Counted from the first letter of the stretch, positions 44,774-57,835 are shown. The stretch is DNA of 64,000 bases from Triangularia verruculosa (GCA_033296885.1 MU863942.1:1-64000); one strand, 5' to 3'. Numbers and translations are program-made. Notes: generated by a model not told the origin, from the sequence alone.

Positions 44774-46837
44774 GGTGATGATGCTGTGTTGTGATGTGCT
44801 GCGAAGCGCGGGGTGCAAGGTGCAAGGTGCGCGGTATGCAGAGGAACAGGCAGAAAAAATAGGCCGTACGGAGTAACGCTTTGATTGACGCCGGTGGGAG
44901 CTTGTCTTATCGATGGATGGGAATGGGGACGAAAAGACGGTGGGGTTGGCGGATGGATTTGGTGTCGGTTGGTTTTTTCCTCGCGACGGGTGTTGTTGAC
45001 GAGTCGAAAAATCAAAGGCTCGCTGATGATGCTTCGGATGTTGCTGATTGTTTATTGCTGCTGCTTGAGGTGCTAGGTGCTGTTGCTGCTGCTGCCCAGT
45101 CCCAGGTCCAGGCTCAGTGCCAGTGCTCTGTAGAAGCTCCCTTCCAGTGGCTCCCCACCACAATACCACAGCTAAGCGAGCTTTGTGCGCCCTCTGACCA
45201 CTGTTTTGGGAATGCCAGCTCTTGTGCAAACTTTGTTTATGGTTGCTGAGTGTCGATTTGCTGTTGACAGGTGACTGACAGCTGTCTAGCCTTGGCCGGC
45301 AAGTTCCATGCCTGGCATTGCCAGAGCTGGCTGACGGTGCTGTGAAGGGAGGGCGGGGGAAAGGGGCTGCCTGCCTGTGCGAGAACTGGTAGAAAACGGC
45401 CACGACAGCTCAAGACATTCCAAAGACAGCACGGAATGAAATCAACCGTGTTGTCCTACAGTCTGAGCCTGCAGAGGAGTGTTAGGCCGGCTTGTGTGCC
45501 GCTGAGGGAGACGATACATACCTGGAATCCCTGTGGCTGCTTGCCAGCACCAAGCAGAGACTCGCAAGGTTGACCGCTGAACCAGCCATGGCGGTCAGTC
45601 AAGAGGGGGTAAAGAGACCCAAAGTCTTCAAGAACTTTGTGATAAGCACCATCTTGAAGCGTCTGCAATGTCGGCGGGGGTTGCGGTGGCAGAGGGAATC
45701 GAGGCTCAAAGTTGGTACGGCTCTCAATTTGGGATCTTGAAGACGTTGTGATGTCGTTGAATAGAGACCCACAATTCCGCCCACGCTTGCTCCAGCCACC
45801 TCCACACTTTTGCAGGCTGCTGAACACGCAGCACAGTCCACTTCAGATCGTGGCTGGGCTGTTTCGAATCATTGGCCAGCCGCTTTCTGGCTCCCTCCTC
45901 CTTCTCTCTCTCCCTCTCTCTCCTTGCTGTTTGAGAACCTGGCAAGACGAGCCATGATGTGAGATGGCTATCCTCGGGGCCGTTGGCCCGTTTGATTTTC
46001 CGTTTTCCCCGGCTGGCCAAACAATCTTATGATCACCAGACCTGAGTTTAACAAGGCTCACATCGTCCACCAACAGAATAACAACAATGCGGCCAAGCGG
46101 TCTTCCAGGATCGATTCCGGTGTTGTTCTTTTTGCATGACCCCTGGCCACTTGGAATCACACAAACTCGACACCATATCAACAGCTCACCAGCTTCGATC
46201 TATCGTCACTTGGGCGCATGAAACGCGGTGAACAACACACCAGACATGTCACAGTTCTTCCAGCTTGAGGTTGAAGCTCGCCAGATCCAATGCGTCGGGT
46301 CCAATGATTGCATCAGTCCGGCGGAGTTGGGAGACACTGCCACACATTCTGCCTGTGGTCGAGGCTGGGCCGCACAATCCCCTGGTCGAAGCGGCTTCCA
46401 GTACCCGCCAGTGCCTCTTCAGCTATTCCCACCAGAGAAGCACTGTGGCGCATTGGCGGCAGCCCATCCGAGGGCAGCCCCTGACCTCACGACACAGCGG
46501 GCGGCAACCCACCACAGCCTTGCGCTTCCACCCTGGCTCCGCGAGACTGATCATGTTGGACAGACGAGTTCAAATACTAATCATGGATGATAAGCTGCCG
46601 CGGGGTCCTCCCGTTTCACGCCCAGGCAGAGTCCCTGGATGTTGTTGTGTTGCCAAAGGCAATATTGGCTGCAGCTGTGTCCGACCTACTCCCGTTCTTC
46701 CAGCACACAGACGACGGTGACGATTTGGTTCAGTCCGATTATATCGATTTCAGACAAGAGTTCACTTTTGACACTCCGCCTACTACAAGACACAATTCTA
46801 CACACTATAGGGGCCCGTCCCTTCAACCTCACTCGCC
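44774..46837. other. Long divergent intergenic region, H2A.Z / zinc-finger gene
   Basis: About 2.1 kb. CTG/CAG-rich triplet sequence lies near 45050-45100. Open frames at 46228-46720 and 46587-47054 cover one another in different phases, and I could not decide whether an upstream exon of the next gene is present. Confidence 0.45.
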
Positions 46838-49543
46838 ATGGAGACATCTACCACATCAGCAACGCCCGTTGCAGCGTCGGCAGTTCAACATTTCAGAGCA
46901 ACCACGGATGCTTCCTCCAAGGAAGCGCTCCCAGATAGACCATCGCGGGTTGGGTTTCAGGAAGACCAGCCGGCTCCCATGCGCACCATTAAGGACACCA
47001 TCGCTGAGCGCCGTCGGCCTGAAAGACAGGACTCATGCGAAAGGTTCCAGCTGACCTTTCAGCAAAGAAGATCAAACACTGGTTGGTCCGTGGCCTCTGG
47101 ATTAACTGCCGCCTCAGCCGCCACCGACATCACCGAGCCAGAAAGTCCTGATCCTACCGACGAGGGGACGTTTGATGTCGAGCCCGTTCTGGCTTCATCG
47201 TCTCCCCATCACCACATCTCTCTGTCCCGCTCAGTCCTTTACCATTCGTGGCCGACAAAGCCGCTGATTTCGATCGAACCTGACAGGCCCTCATCACGTC
47301 AGCGGCAGCTAAATAAAGACGTAATGTCGTCGCCTCAAAGGAATCATTCGGATAAGCTAGCCCGACGAGGCTCAGCCCACACCCCGCATCCTTTACCTAT
47401 CGCCGAGCATGGCGGTTCGAGTCGTGGCCGGCCTGGCACACCAGAGAGTGACAGTTGCGAGAATGCCCACGCAGCTGACGTGGTTCCAATCCAGGAGGAA
47501 GACGAGTTAGCTTCAAGGGGGGACGACGGACTGCCACTTACTCCGGATGGGTTCCATTCCTCGACAGATGAGAACACACCGGATTCCCTGAGCGAAATAG
47601 AACACGGGTCTGCGCACGAGGTGGACGACAGCTCGGTGCAAGATTTTCTTGACAGAGCCCTTAAGCATGTATTTGGTGTTGAGATTTGTGAGTTGAGTCA
47701 GGGCACAGCGGCAGCAGCCTACCAATCGGTCAGCTACTGTTTGGACGAACTATCATATATTGTTCGATCTGGCAGTCAACGCTCTAGGGCTAGTGCCACA
47801 CCTTCGGTCAATGCGGCAACCCGCGGCCATGCTGGCTCCAACAACCTTCACATTCAAGCGGCTGCAGACGCAAGAGGTCATGGTGGGGCATCGGGTGGAC
47901 AAAGCGGCCGCAAAAACCATTCTGGGACGAAGAAAAGGCTCAGCGAGGGGCTTGAAGGTGGCGAGGAAGAAGAAGAAGGGGACGGAGACGACGGAGATGA
48001 GCGACAGGGCGGTAATAAACGTCAAAAGGTAGTGGACCACAGCCATGGCCAGAACTACAGCTGCCCGTTCCGCAAGAGGAACCCCATCAGATTTAATGTC
48101 CGAGACTTTCAGAGCTGCGCCGTCCAGTCTTTTCCCGATATCCCTCAGCTCAAACGCCACATCAAGAATTTCCACCGTCAAAACTCCATACCACCATTCA
48201 TGTGCCCGCGGTGCAAGGAGGATATGGGTAGCCACATGGACTTGCTCGCCCATTCGGCTGTAGAGATTCAGTTTATGTGCGAAGTACGAGACGTGCCATC
48301 GAGCTTGGATCCCGAAGACGGAATCACGCCACAGGTTGAAGAGGTACTCAATGGAAGGAAGGCGAACTCCAAGGTGGACAGCTGGAATACGCTATGGGAG
48401 GTACTCTTCGGTACAGGACATGAAATTCCCGATCATAGTAAGTATCCGCTCCGTGATCTCATCTGACGAGGCTCGAGTACTGACTCCTGCCAAGACTTTG
48501 TACCGCCTACGGAACTGGAAGAGGTTCACGCTGAGTTCAGGAAGCCGTCCTCCTGCGACGAGCTGCGGCGGCGTGTGGCGTCAGACTTCCCTCTCTACGA
48601 CGCAGAATTGTTGCTCGGCCTCTTTAATGAGTACGTTGAGTCGGTTGTGGAAACTTGCCGCTCACGCAACAGTCAAATGCCTGGGCGCCCAAGGCGGACT
48701 CGTAACCAGGGACCTCGACAGCCAACAGCAAGCCCCCAGCGTGCCGGCTATACGGCCTCTATTCACCGGATTCAGAGCAGAGACACACTGGGGAGCAACA
48801 GCCAGAGCGGCGGGGCATCCTCCACGCATGGGACACCCATCAACAATGATTCATCATGGCCAAGTCCCAACCAGCCGCTTATGTCGTATGCGCCTTCACC
48901 CGGAGGCTACGGCCAGGCCGTCAGTCCAGGCGGGTTCAGCGATGTCAATGTGACGCCCCTTCTTACGGCACAAGCAACAAGGCGTCAGCCTGGCATCACG
49001 GTACCACCTCCGACAGCACGGCAGCCACAGCGGCCGGCATTCAACGCACCGCTACTTGAGACCCCTGGAGGGACAGAAGCGGCCGGCTCTCACCACATGC
49101 GAGTGCCTTCGGGAGATTCGGGGGTTGGCTTCGATACGACTGGCACCGCAACTGGGTATCTCGTACGGCAGCAGCCGAGCGCGAATCTTGTGCCAAACCA
49201 CTTCCTCGCCAGCACGAATCTTCCAGTGCGACAGCACCTCCAACATGCTCTCGGAAGCGGTGGAGGTTTCCAAGGAGGCAGCGGCCTCAGTCCACTTAGC
49301 CTTGACATGAACCAAGTGTATCGGCAGCAACAGCAACAGCAGATGCCGTTTCCACACCGCATGCAGCATGCGCACCAGCTACAGCCACAGCAGATGCAGA
49401 TGCAGATGCAGGGACAAGGCCAGTCGCCAATTAGCCCCCACTCGGCCATGACGGTGACGGCTTCTTCACCAGGGGGTCTATTTGAGGGTTATGACCTGGG
49501 GTTGGGGGACACAAATCCTGGCCAGTATTCACATCAACAGTAA
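46838..49543 (+). CDS. Large fungal zinc-finger-like protein of unknown function
   Basis: Exons 46838-48437 and 48495-49543 encode 882 residues. The first 400 residues are Ser/Pro/Glu-rich. A Cys/His block at about 407-480 begins YSCPFRKRNPIRFNVRDFQS, continues LKRHIKNFH, and then has a CPRCKEDMGSHMDLLAH unit; this resembles degenerate C2H2 fingers found in many Sordariomycete proteins. A basic motif (GGNKRQK) after an acidic Glu/Asp run may be a nuclear signal. The C-terminal third is Ser/Gly/Gln-rich with Gln and Met-Gln runs (QQQQQQ; QMQMQMQ). A nuclear, possibly DNA-binding role is inference only. The intron has GTAAGT and a 57-nt length. Confidence 0.72.
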
Positions 49544-50129
49544 ACAGGGATAGTTATCTACCGGGAGGAATACCAATGAAATTATGTGTTGTGTAAAAAC
49601 TTGCTTTCCAGGCGTGAGGCCGTAAACGATACTTTCCCGAGAGCTTCCAAACCGGTGTAACGTTTCAGGTGGCAATACCTGTACGATCCCCGTGGAACAC
49701 CATTCGAGGCTTTCTGAAAGACTGATTCCATTCAGAAGGAGCGTCACAGTTTGAGAATTTAAACTCTCAAAGCCCAACAAACAAGCATTCGCTTAGCTCA
49801 GCGCGGCGAACACCAGGGCCCGGCTTGCATTTGCCAGGTGCCAATGAGGGATCCGAGACGAAGGCAAACACTGAAGAGCTTCACCGATATCCTGTGTTCA
49901 GCCCGTTCAGCCCAAGGCCCCACCTGCCACACAGTCCCCACATTTCTTGCTTTCACCCACCCTGCCGCCTGATTTCACACCAGCACACATGCCATCTGCT
50001 CTGGCACTTGGTGAGCGTAGTGATACATTCATATCGTCTTTTTCTCTTTTTGGCCAATCCACGCGCGTCGCATTCATCAGAATTTTAGTTTTTTTTGGAT
50101 TCGGGAGATTGGGAAGCACATGAGCCGGG
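49544..50129. other. Intergenic region, zinc-finger gene 3' / F-box gene 5'
   Basis: About 585 bp. No gene or distinctive motif seen. Confidence 0.5.
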
Positions 50130-51401
50130 ATGGCCGCGATGGCAACGTCGGATGTGGGGCCTGGAGCTCCCCTCTCATCCATCATCACCACCGTCCGAGA
50201 CTCGTTGACGGCTTTCACCAAGGGAAAACACCAGGCCGGAGGCAAACCCGAGGAGGGACACCCCCAGATCACCGATCTTGTCATCACTCAATTAAAACCT
50301 AGTACCCCCCGACAGGCACCAAATAGTCAAGCGTCGGACGACAAAGATGGCCATGAGAAGCCGCCCCTCCACCTGCTGGCCCTGCCTGTCGAGCTCCTTC
50401 ACAGCATTCTGCGCCACCTGGATTTCGTATCCATCCTGAAGCTCCGGAAAACATGCCACTTCCTCCACGCACTCGCTTCACCTCCGCAGCTGCGCATCCT
50501 CTTTGGCCGCCAAGCAATGACGGACTTACTTCTCCAGCACTGCAAAACATGCTTTGTGCATCACACTGACGGCTCTAACCTTCTCTTTTGCAGCGACGAG
50601 GACGACGGGTGGCCCTTGGCCTCTCGGTGCTTTGACTGCGCGCTGGTGGCGAAAGACGAGAGGCTCAAGATCGGGAAGAAGGTCAAGCTGGGCAACGAGG
50701 AGGTGGTCCAAATCTGTCGGTGGTGCGGAAGACCGATACGGAGCGACGAAAGCGTGGCAGGGCCTGGCGATCCGCACAGCGTGGGGAATAACAGGAGGGA
50801 CGGGCGTCCGTTTCACAAGGGCCAGTGTTATCGTAGCTATAACAACAGCCTCTTGTTTTTCTTCCTACTAGGGTGGCTTCAGCTCATGATTGCCATCACC
50901 GGAGCGGCGCTGAGCTGGCGATACTGGAGAGGGGCCGTCATGGTATTTGCACCGTCAGTCACGTCGTTTCTGCTGCTGTGGGTCGTCATGGGCTTCCTAT
51001 TCTTCCGAGGCAGCAGGAAGAGAGCATACCGGTACACGCTGCTCTTGGAGCTTGCGATCCTTGGGTGTTGGATTCCGCCTGTTTACTACATCAGCATGCA
51101 GATCGTAAGCCATCCGGAGAGAGAGGTCGACACAGCGATGCAGGCTGCACTCGCCTTGTTCGGGCTGAACCTGTAAGTCCGTTTCCTTCATTCAAGACGG
51201 CCAAAGCTAATAGGACAATCCAGCGTGTTTCGCCTGTTTAACGTTATTGGCAACATGGTGATTTTGTGTTCAACCCCAGATCTAACACCAAGGAAGCGGC
51301 CAAACGCAGGATGGTTCAAAAGGATCATTTATAAGCTTATGCTCTGGTCGGTTGCATGGACGTATCCTCCAAGCGTGGAGCATAGACTTTCGCCTGACTG
51401 A
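50130..51401 (+). CDS. F-box protein with Cys-rich region and four predicted membrane segments
   Basis: Exons 50130-51172 and 51224-51401 encode 406 residues. An F-box is at about residues 80-118 (LALPVELLHSILRHLDFVSI). It is followed by three Cys pairs (HCKTC, CFDC, CRWCG), a likely zinc-binding arrangement. The C-terminal half has four hydrophobic segments near 238-262, 270-293, 300-325 and 348-365. F-box proteins recruit substrates to SCF ubiquitin ligases; membrane anchoring would place this one at an endomembrane. The second exon replaces a stop three codons after the donor and adds about 58 residues, including the fourth hydrophobic stretch. Substrate unknown. The 51-nt intron has a GCTAAT branch-like site. 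Confidence 0.75.
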
Positions 51402-51698
51402 TAGGAAAGCGCAAGACCAAAATGTAGAGATGATAAGATGGGTATGAACTTCACGATATGTAGTCATTAATAGAATTACGCTTCAGGCCACCTCAGACCT
51501 TCCAAAAGTTGCATTACGCGACAACAATATGTATCACATCGTGGGTGACTCGGAATTATCCAGCTGGTACTCATAGTTCTGCCTCGCGCATAAAGAAAAT
51601 TCATTCATTCATGACAGTTCAACTAACTAGAAACCAACATTTCAGATACACAGTACATACTAGTCTTGACAATGTTGTCAAGATAAAAAAGAAAAGTA

Positions 51699-54600
51699 TC
51701 AGCTCTCGAGGGCAATGAGCTCTTGGAGCAGTGCTGACGCCGCGACAATCTGGAAGCTCACAACATCGTCAGATGACCCACGATTCCAGGCTTGCCTACC
51801 TCGTTCTTCCTTTACACACCCAGCGTGAACACAAGCAAGGCATAGTCCTAGGGCGTCAGGTCCCTTGTGCATCGTTCTCATGACCAGCTTGGAGATGCGC
51901 TCAAACTCGTCACTCATCTGAACTGATTTGTCACGCTGGCGGCGGCTTGCACCCCCGGTCTTGCTGACAATGAACCCAGAAAACACCTCCGTTTCACGAA
52001 GCGGCTTGAATGGGTGCTCAGAGTAGTCACTCATGATGCTGTGCACGGCATCTTCATACCTGTGCAATCAAAGTTAGGATGATATTCAAGAGAAGACCGA
52101 GGATGGGGAAGGAAGACATACGTGTGGCGTATTCCATGCGCCTCGTCCATGCGGCCTTCCCAGTTGACGTCTGCAACCGCTGTCACACGCTGCTCCAGTG
52201 ACACAAGCATCTCGTCCCAAAATGCGTTGTGACCGGGATGGGCGCGCGGAAGTTGTATATCCTGATGCCATATCTTCTCCTCGTCGACCGCGTCGTAGAG
52301 CTGCCCGACAATCCTGTCACTACGGTAGTACTTGTAAGGATTTTCATTCTGACTGTCTTCGTCATCGTCATCATCTTCATGTTTTTCATCAGCCAGTTCG
52401 AGGTCGGCTTTGTCGAGGACGAGGACGTGAGAATCGGCCGCAAGACTGAGGAGCATGTCAGCAGAGCTTTGCGCACCAATGTTGATAGATCTTGTGGTTG
52501 TACTCACAAGTGAGGCCTCGCTGGTTTGGGGGGCCGGGGAAGGTCGAGATATTTCACTGCCCTGCCTGTCTTGGAAAAGTCCACGACTTGAGAATGAAGC
52601 TCGGCTAGCTTGATGCAGCCGTCATCCAGTGCGCCCTTCGACTTGATGTCAGATAGTATCACGTGCCGTGTTGCAATGACGCCTAGGCGATCCTGATCAA
52701 TGAAGTCGACAAAGAATTCAATCATGTCTGCCGCTTCTACCTTCCTGTCGAGCTCAATAATTGTTTGACGCGGGTAGTCGGCCGGCGGGAATGTCCTGAC
52801 CTGGCTTACCAGCGCTTCATCCCAGATGATCTTGAAGGTATCGCCGTCAAGATCTCCCCCGGAAAGCATGCTGGGCAGGTCTCTGATTCCTCTCTGGCTA
52901 AACACGACACAGTTGCGCAGCTCGGTGAGGGGATGGCCTTCAGGAGGGAGCACATTCTTGGCGAGTTGAATATCGCCGGGATGTAACGCCGGAGGTCTGG
53001 TCACAAGCACCTGTTGGCGACCAGGTGGCTCGCTGTATCTTCCTTGCAAGGTGTCAAAGGTCACATATACCTGACCCTCTCCTAACCAACCGGTCTCGTC
53101 CATGACGCCAAAGAGAGTGATGCCTCGTGAAACAGGGATGTGCGCCTTGTGCTTGAGCAGCTTGATCTCCTTCAGCAGAACCATCTCCACGATATTACGA
53201 AGAAATCGGTCTTGCCGGTAGTCGACCTCCAGGCCTCGGTCTCTCGGATAAACTGAGCGAATAGGATGCTCCCGCCGATGTTTCTCATGGCCAGGAAGCT
53301 CGCTGTATTCTTTACAGTTTTGCTGATGGCGCGCAGGCGGTTGACTTCTTTCTGCTGCAAGTCCATAAACCACCAAGCTGGTGCGCCCATATCCTCTAGT
53401 ATCTTAATGAATTGGCGGTTCAGCGTCATGGCCATCGGTTTGGAAGCCATGTCGCAGATGTCCAGGTTCGCTTCGTCGGACGATTCAAACTTCTTCATGG
53501 ACGGCCGGACACAGATCTGGTTGCCCTCGAGCTCCGTGTCCAGAGAGAGCATGCCCTTTGCCCCCGCCCACCGGATCTGAAAACAAGTCGGCCTGCCCTT
53601 GGACTCGGGAATGACCTCATAGATTGCCTCGGCTGCCTCGAGTGAAAGCACCCCCACGCCGTCAGAAAACACTCTGCCATTTCTCTCCACATCTCGCATC
53701 TCGTTCACCTGGATTCCATACTCCTCCAAAGGCACAGTATACGGCGTCTCGGTTAACTTTTGCCCGATTCTAGCGGCGCAGCGAGCTGGAGATCTGATGG
53801 GCGCAAAGTCCCCAAGCTGCTCAATGATGAGTCCTGGAATGTGCAGTCTACCCTCGTGCTCAAACGGGGCCGAAAACCATAGCGAATGGGCCCTCAGAGA
53901 CGAGTGAGAGAACCCCAGAAAGTTGTAGTGCCTGCCAGCGACTGCGATGCCCCTGCGTAACACCGACTTGAAGCGGTCATATACAGGACTGAGCGAGATG
54001 GTCGAGCTAAAGAAGAGGTCCTGGCCGGTTTCGTCACAGAGCTGGACCCGGAAGAAGTAGTCGGTCTTGTTGTCAAACATTCTGAGAATTCTGTTCTTGG
54101 TCTCCAGTTCTGGTCCGTGGAGGGTGATGCGCATAGGAGTGATCGAAATGCGGAAGATTCGTGCCGAGTTTTCGTTGTCGCTGAACAGCTCTGCTCTCAC
54201 GAGCCGGGCGTCTTGAACTTGTTTTTCGGCCGCGTCGAGCTGCTTGATGATTCCATCTACTTCAAACTGCCTTGGGTCACTCTGCGGTCCTGGGTAGTCG
54301 ATCGAGTCGAAAAGCTTCTTAAATGCGTCAACGGAGATGTCGGGACGCCCGAAAAGCTCTTCTGCAAGGGCCTGGACTGTCGTGGGATGAAGGTAGCTAG
54401 GTAGTAGAGGGTATCAGTCACCATTACACTGTGTCACCAACAAAGAGATTGATCACATACCAGTTATAGACTAGAGCTTGAAGCAAAAAGAGGAGACCGA
54501 ATGGTAAAGCGTTACTTGTGGTGTATGAGGCGAGTTGCCGTTCGAGACGTTTGAGGGCGTCGCTAAAACGGCCTAGCCTTGGGAGGTCAGAGGCGCAATA

Positions 54601-55491
54601 GAAATCGAAATCAGCTCGGGCAACGTAGTAGGGCTCCCTGTCAGTAATTTTCCGCATTGTTCTGAGGAAGTAGTCATGGTTGTCGCGCCCATCTATGGAC
54701 CCTGGAGCCACCTCGAAGTGATAGACAAGACAAAACGCTGAGATGACGCCATGGTTCTTGTCGATAGCAGTCAATCGCTTTCGCGGTTCGGGTTTTGGCT
54801 GGTCCAGGGGGGAGAACATCGTTATCAACTCCCTGAAACTGACTCCTAGAGATCCAAATTCATCAAGCACTTCAATATTGGAACTCTCATCTGACCCGCC
54901 AGCTGCGAGAATGATTGGCGGACACCACAACGTAACGGATGCTTGGCCGCTTTCCGACCAGAACAACTGGACGATGTCCTTGCGTGGGATGCGGACATCA
55001 ACACCGCGGCGAGATAGTTTGAAGATGAGGTGTCGCTTGGTAAACTTGACCAATAAGTTCTCACGAGCATCCCATTCCGACACAAACGAGAATTTCCCAT
55101 TTTCAAAGGTGTGAAACCCGCAGCTCAGACACGAAGCCTGGAGCGGTTGGAACTTCGGCTCAGGCTGGATACTGGGGTTTGACTTGCGCTTCTGGTGTTC
55201 GTCTATCTCGTGTCTAATCACCCTCAACGTCGTTGGATCCGGCCCCTTGTTGCTCCGCTGGCAACGGACAGCCTGGCCTAGCAATATCAAGGGCTTCCGG
55301 CGAGGACCGTAGGTGGAAAGGAAGCGTTCTCCGTCATTCTCCTTGAGAAAAGTGACATTGGCGAAGGTTTTGTTCGGCGGCTTTTCACAAAGGTAACCGT
55401 CAATGCCGAGACTGTCGAGAAGTGGTCCAAGATGGCGCTGAAGTGTCTTGGAGGTGACGACAGCGGGAACTTCGGGCATATGAACCTCCAT
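51699..55491 (-). CDS. RNA-dependent RNA polymerase (RDR/Rdp1 class), interrupted by a one-base frameshift
   Basis: Exons 55491-54461, 54396-52508, 52445-52122 and 52059-51699 would encode about 1200 residues. The catalytic double-psi barrel contains SMLSGGDLDGDTFKIIWDE with the DxDGD metal-binding triad in the DLDGD form, as in plant RDRs and fission-yeast Rdp1. Such enzymes make double-stranded RNA for quelling, meiotic silencing or siRNA pathways. Which of the Neurospora-type paralogues (QDE-1, SAD-1, RRP-3) it matches is not settled; size and DLDGD argue against QDE-1. Within exon 2 the conserved sequence leaves one frame at FIRETE and resumes in another at GLEVDYRQDRFL, near 53232-53237. 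Other splice junctions close only if one base is added there. As written, the polymerase is truncated before the active site. Confidence 0.85.
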
Positions 55492-56509
55492 TGCGGGGAG
55501 TGCGCTGGACAAAAGCCTGGCACAGGGAAGTTGGCAGAACAAGGGAGGAGGAAGAGCGAACTTATAGCTACGGGAAAGCTAGGTACGGTAGGCAGCTGCT
55601 CCCCGCCGCCCGTCCAATGATCTGAAGCTGTTTGCTTCCACTGCAGCTTCTCAGATATCACGTGCATCATGAGGCCTGCTGCAGATGTTCTGTTCGAATG
55701 GATCCATGACTGTATGCCTCCAACAAGTCGAATGTGTGGCCAACGTGTCGAAGAGTGTGGTCGTCCATTGGGAAGAGTGGGTCAAAAGGGCCTTAATCCT
55801 GCGCTCATTGGCCCATGCAAGCCGGTGTTTCTTTTGATGTCCGCACATGGCCTTCTCTCGATGTTTGTCTCGACACTCTCTTCCGCAAAGGAGTGATAAT
55901 GATGGTTTTGTGTGAAGTTATTCCGACTTACGATTCCTACCTGGTAATCAAACGACTGGCCAATCCCCAGCATCGCACAGAACAACCCAACGTCCCTGAT
56001 TGCCACTCTAACTCTATCCTGCCTACTCCCTCCCTCGGCCCTTTCATTCGACCCCGATTCAGCATGAAGCCGTTATGGTTGCAGTCTTGGCCCGCAATAG
56101 TCGTGGGAACGAGCCCACCCCTGGCCTCCACCCCCCCTTCCCCCCATCTCCACCTACCCCAAACCCCACCATCTCAGTCTCTTCCACCCAGCCAGGCCGC
56201 CGGTTTGCATGGGAGGATGGGGTTTTGTGGCATGGCCAGCCAGTAAGACAGACGAACCAGTCTGGCTGAATTGAAAATGCCGGAAACGATGCACGCACCG
56301 TTGCACGTAGTATCTTCCGCCTCGCCCTACCCGTCAAACAGTGGAGGTCACAATTCTGTCCCTATGGAACCCCGCTCCCGTCCGCCCTCATCACCATGTC
56401 CCGCCCCTCCTTCATGGCCCTCGGATTTCCCCTCCCTCCTCTCCTTTCCTCCTTCTCTCTCGTATTGTTGCCTTTAGAAGACCCCTAAAGCAAGCCACCT
56501 CCGAGCAAC
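55492..56509. other. Divergent intergenic region, RdRP / MetE-like gene
   Basis: About 1 kb. The 250 bp before the MetE-like start are C/T-rich. No other gene or repeat supported. Confidence 0.5.
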
Positions 56510-57835
56510 ATGGCGCCTTTCCGTGCAGAACACATGGGCTCGCTCCTGCGGCCCCAAGAGCTTCTCGACGTGCGGGAGGCCATTCGCGAGAAGGGGCTCG
56601 GCGAGGAGGAGGCTGGCCTTCCTGCCGTTGAGGAAAAGGCCGTCGGACACGTGGTCAAGCTTCAGCAGGACCTGGGCTTCAAGGCCGTCACCAGTGGTGA
56701 ATACAACCGGACCCGTTTCTGGGGCCTCATGTGGGATGAGTTTGAGGGCACTCTGCGCCTGCAAGATGCCGAGGCGTCCATGTTCCGTCTTTACCACCCA
56801 GACGTCGTCAGCTTGATCGAGCAAGATCGCAAGGTCATGCCAGGAGATTCCGTCATTGCCGGATCAAAGCTTTCCCACAACCCAGAGAAGTCTGTCTCTA
56901 ACTTGCACGAGCTTCGCTTGGTACAAAAGTTTGTCCCAGAGAGCGAGTGGGGCAACATCAAGCTCACTATGATCACCCCTGCCTGGTACGTGTTTTTCTA
57001 TTCTTTTTTGTGATTGTTGATGTCAATTGAAACAGCCAGCTGATAGTGTTGACCAGGTTTCACATGAGATACAAACAGGGCCGTGCCTACACAAAGGAGG
57101 CGTATGCCAACGATGCCGAGTACTTCGCCGATGTCGCCAAGGTGTACCAGGCTGAGTTGGACGTTCTGTACAAGGCTGGTCTCAGGAATGTACAGTTTGA
57201 CGATCCCGGTCTTGCTTGTGAGTTTCCCTGTCGCTCTGTAGTGTACGACGGCTAATGTGTGGCTAGACTTCTGCTCGGACAAGTTTCGTCAGGGATGGGA
57301 AGAGGACAAGGACAACATTGGCACGGTGGACGATCTTCTGGATGCCTATATCAAGCTCTACAACGACTCCATCAGCAAGCTCCCGGCTGACTTCCACACC
57401 GGAGTGCACTTGTGCCGCGGCAACTTCATCGGTGGTCGCCACTTCGCCGAGGGTGCCTACGACATCATTGCCCAAAAGCTGTTCACCGAACTCAAGGTCA
57501 ATACCTTCTATCTCGAGTACGACACTGCTCGTGCCGGCGGCTTTGAGCCCTTGAAGTTCCTTCCCAAGGACAGAAATGTCGTCATTGGCGCCATCAGCAC
57601 CAAACTGCGCGAACTGGAAGACAAGGAGGAGGTCAAGCAGCGCATCTACAAGGCTGCCGACTTTGTGGCCGAGGGAAGCGGACAGACTCGCGAGGAAGCC
57701 CTCAAGCGCATCGCTCTCAGTCCCCAGTGTGGCTTCAGCACCCATGAGACTGGTTATCCCCTCAGCGAGGAGGACGAGAAGAAAAAGTTGGGACTTGTTC
57801 GCCAGATTGCCGATGAGATCTGGGGAGAAGCGTAG
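56510..57835 (+). CDS. Single-domain MetE-like cobalamin-independent methyltransferase
   Basis: Exons 56510-56985, 57057-57217 and 57267-57835 encode 401 residues. The fold matches the C-terminal catalytic domain of methionine synthase MetE. The zinc-site ligands can be placed: His260 and Cys262 in TGVHLCRGNF, Glu296 in FYLEYD and Cys367 in LSPQCGFST. Full MetE is about 750 residues; the N-terminal folate-binding half is absent here, as in bacterial YxjG/YxjH-type proteins. It probably transfers a methyl group to a thiol, but donor and acceptor are unknown. The start MAPFRAEHMGSLLRP is the family start. Introns are 71 and 49 nt. Confidence 0.85.

Noticed and set aside
46228..47054. Possible upstream exon of the zinc-finger gene
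   Set aside because: Several frames overlap and no donor/acceptor pair gave a convincing continuation; left open rather than annotated.
53172..53376. Unrecognised intron explaining the RdRP frame change
   Set aside because: GT and AG dinucleotides between FIRETE and GLEVDY leave at most a few dozen bases, and conserved residues on both sides abut without room for an intron.
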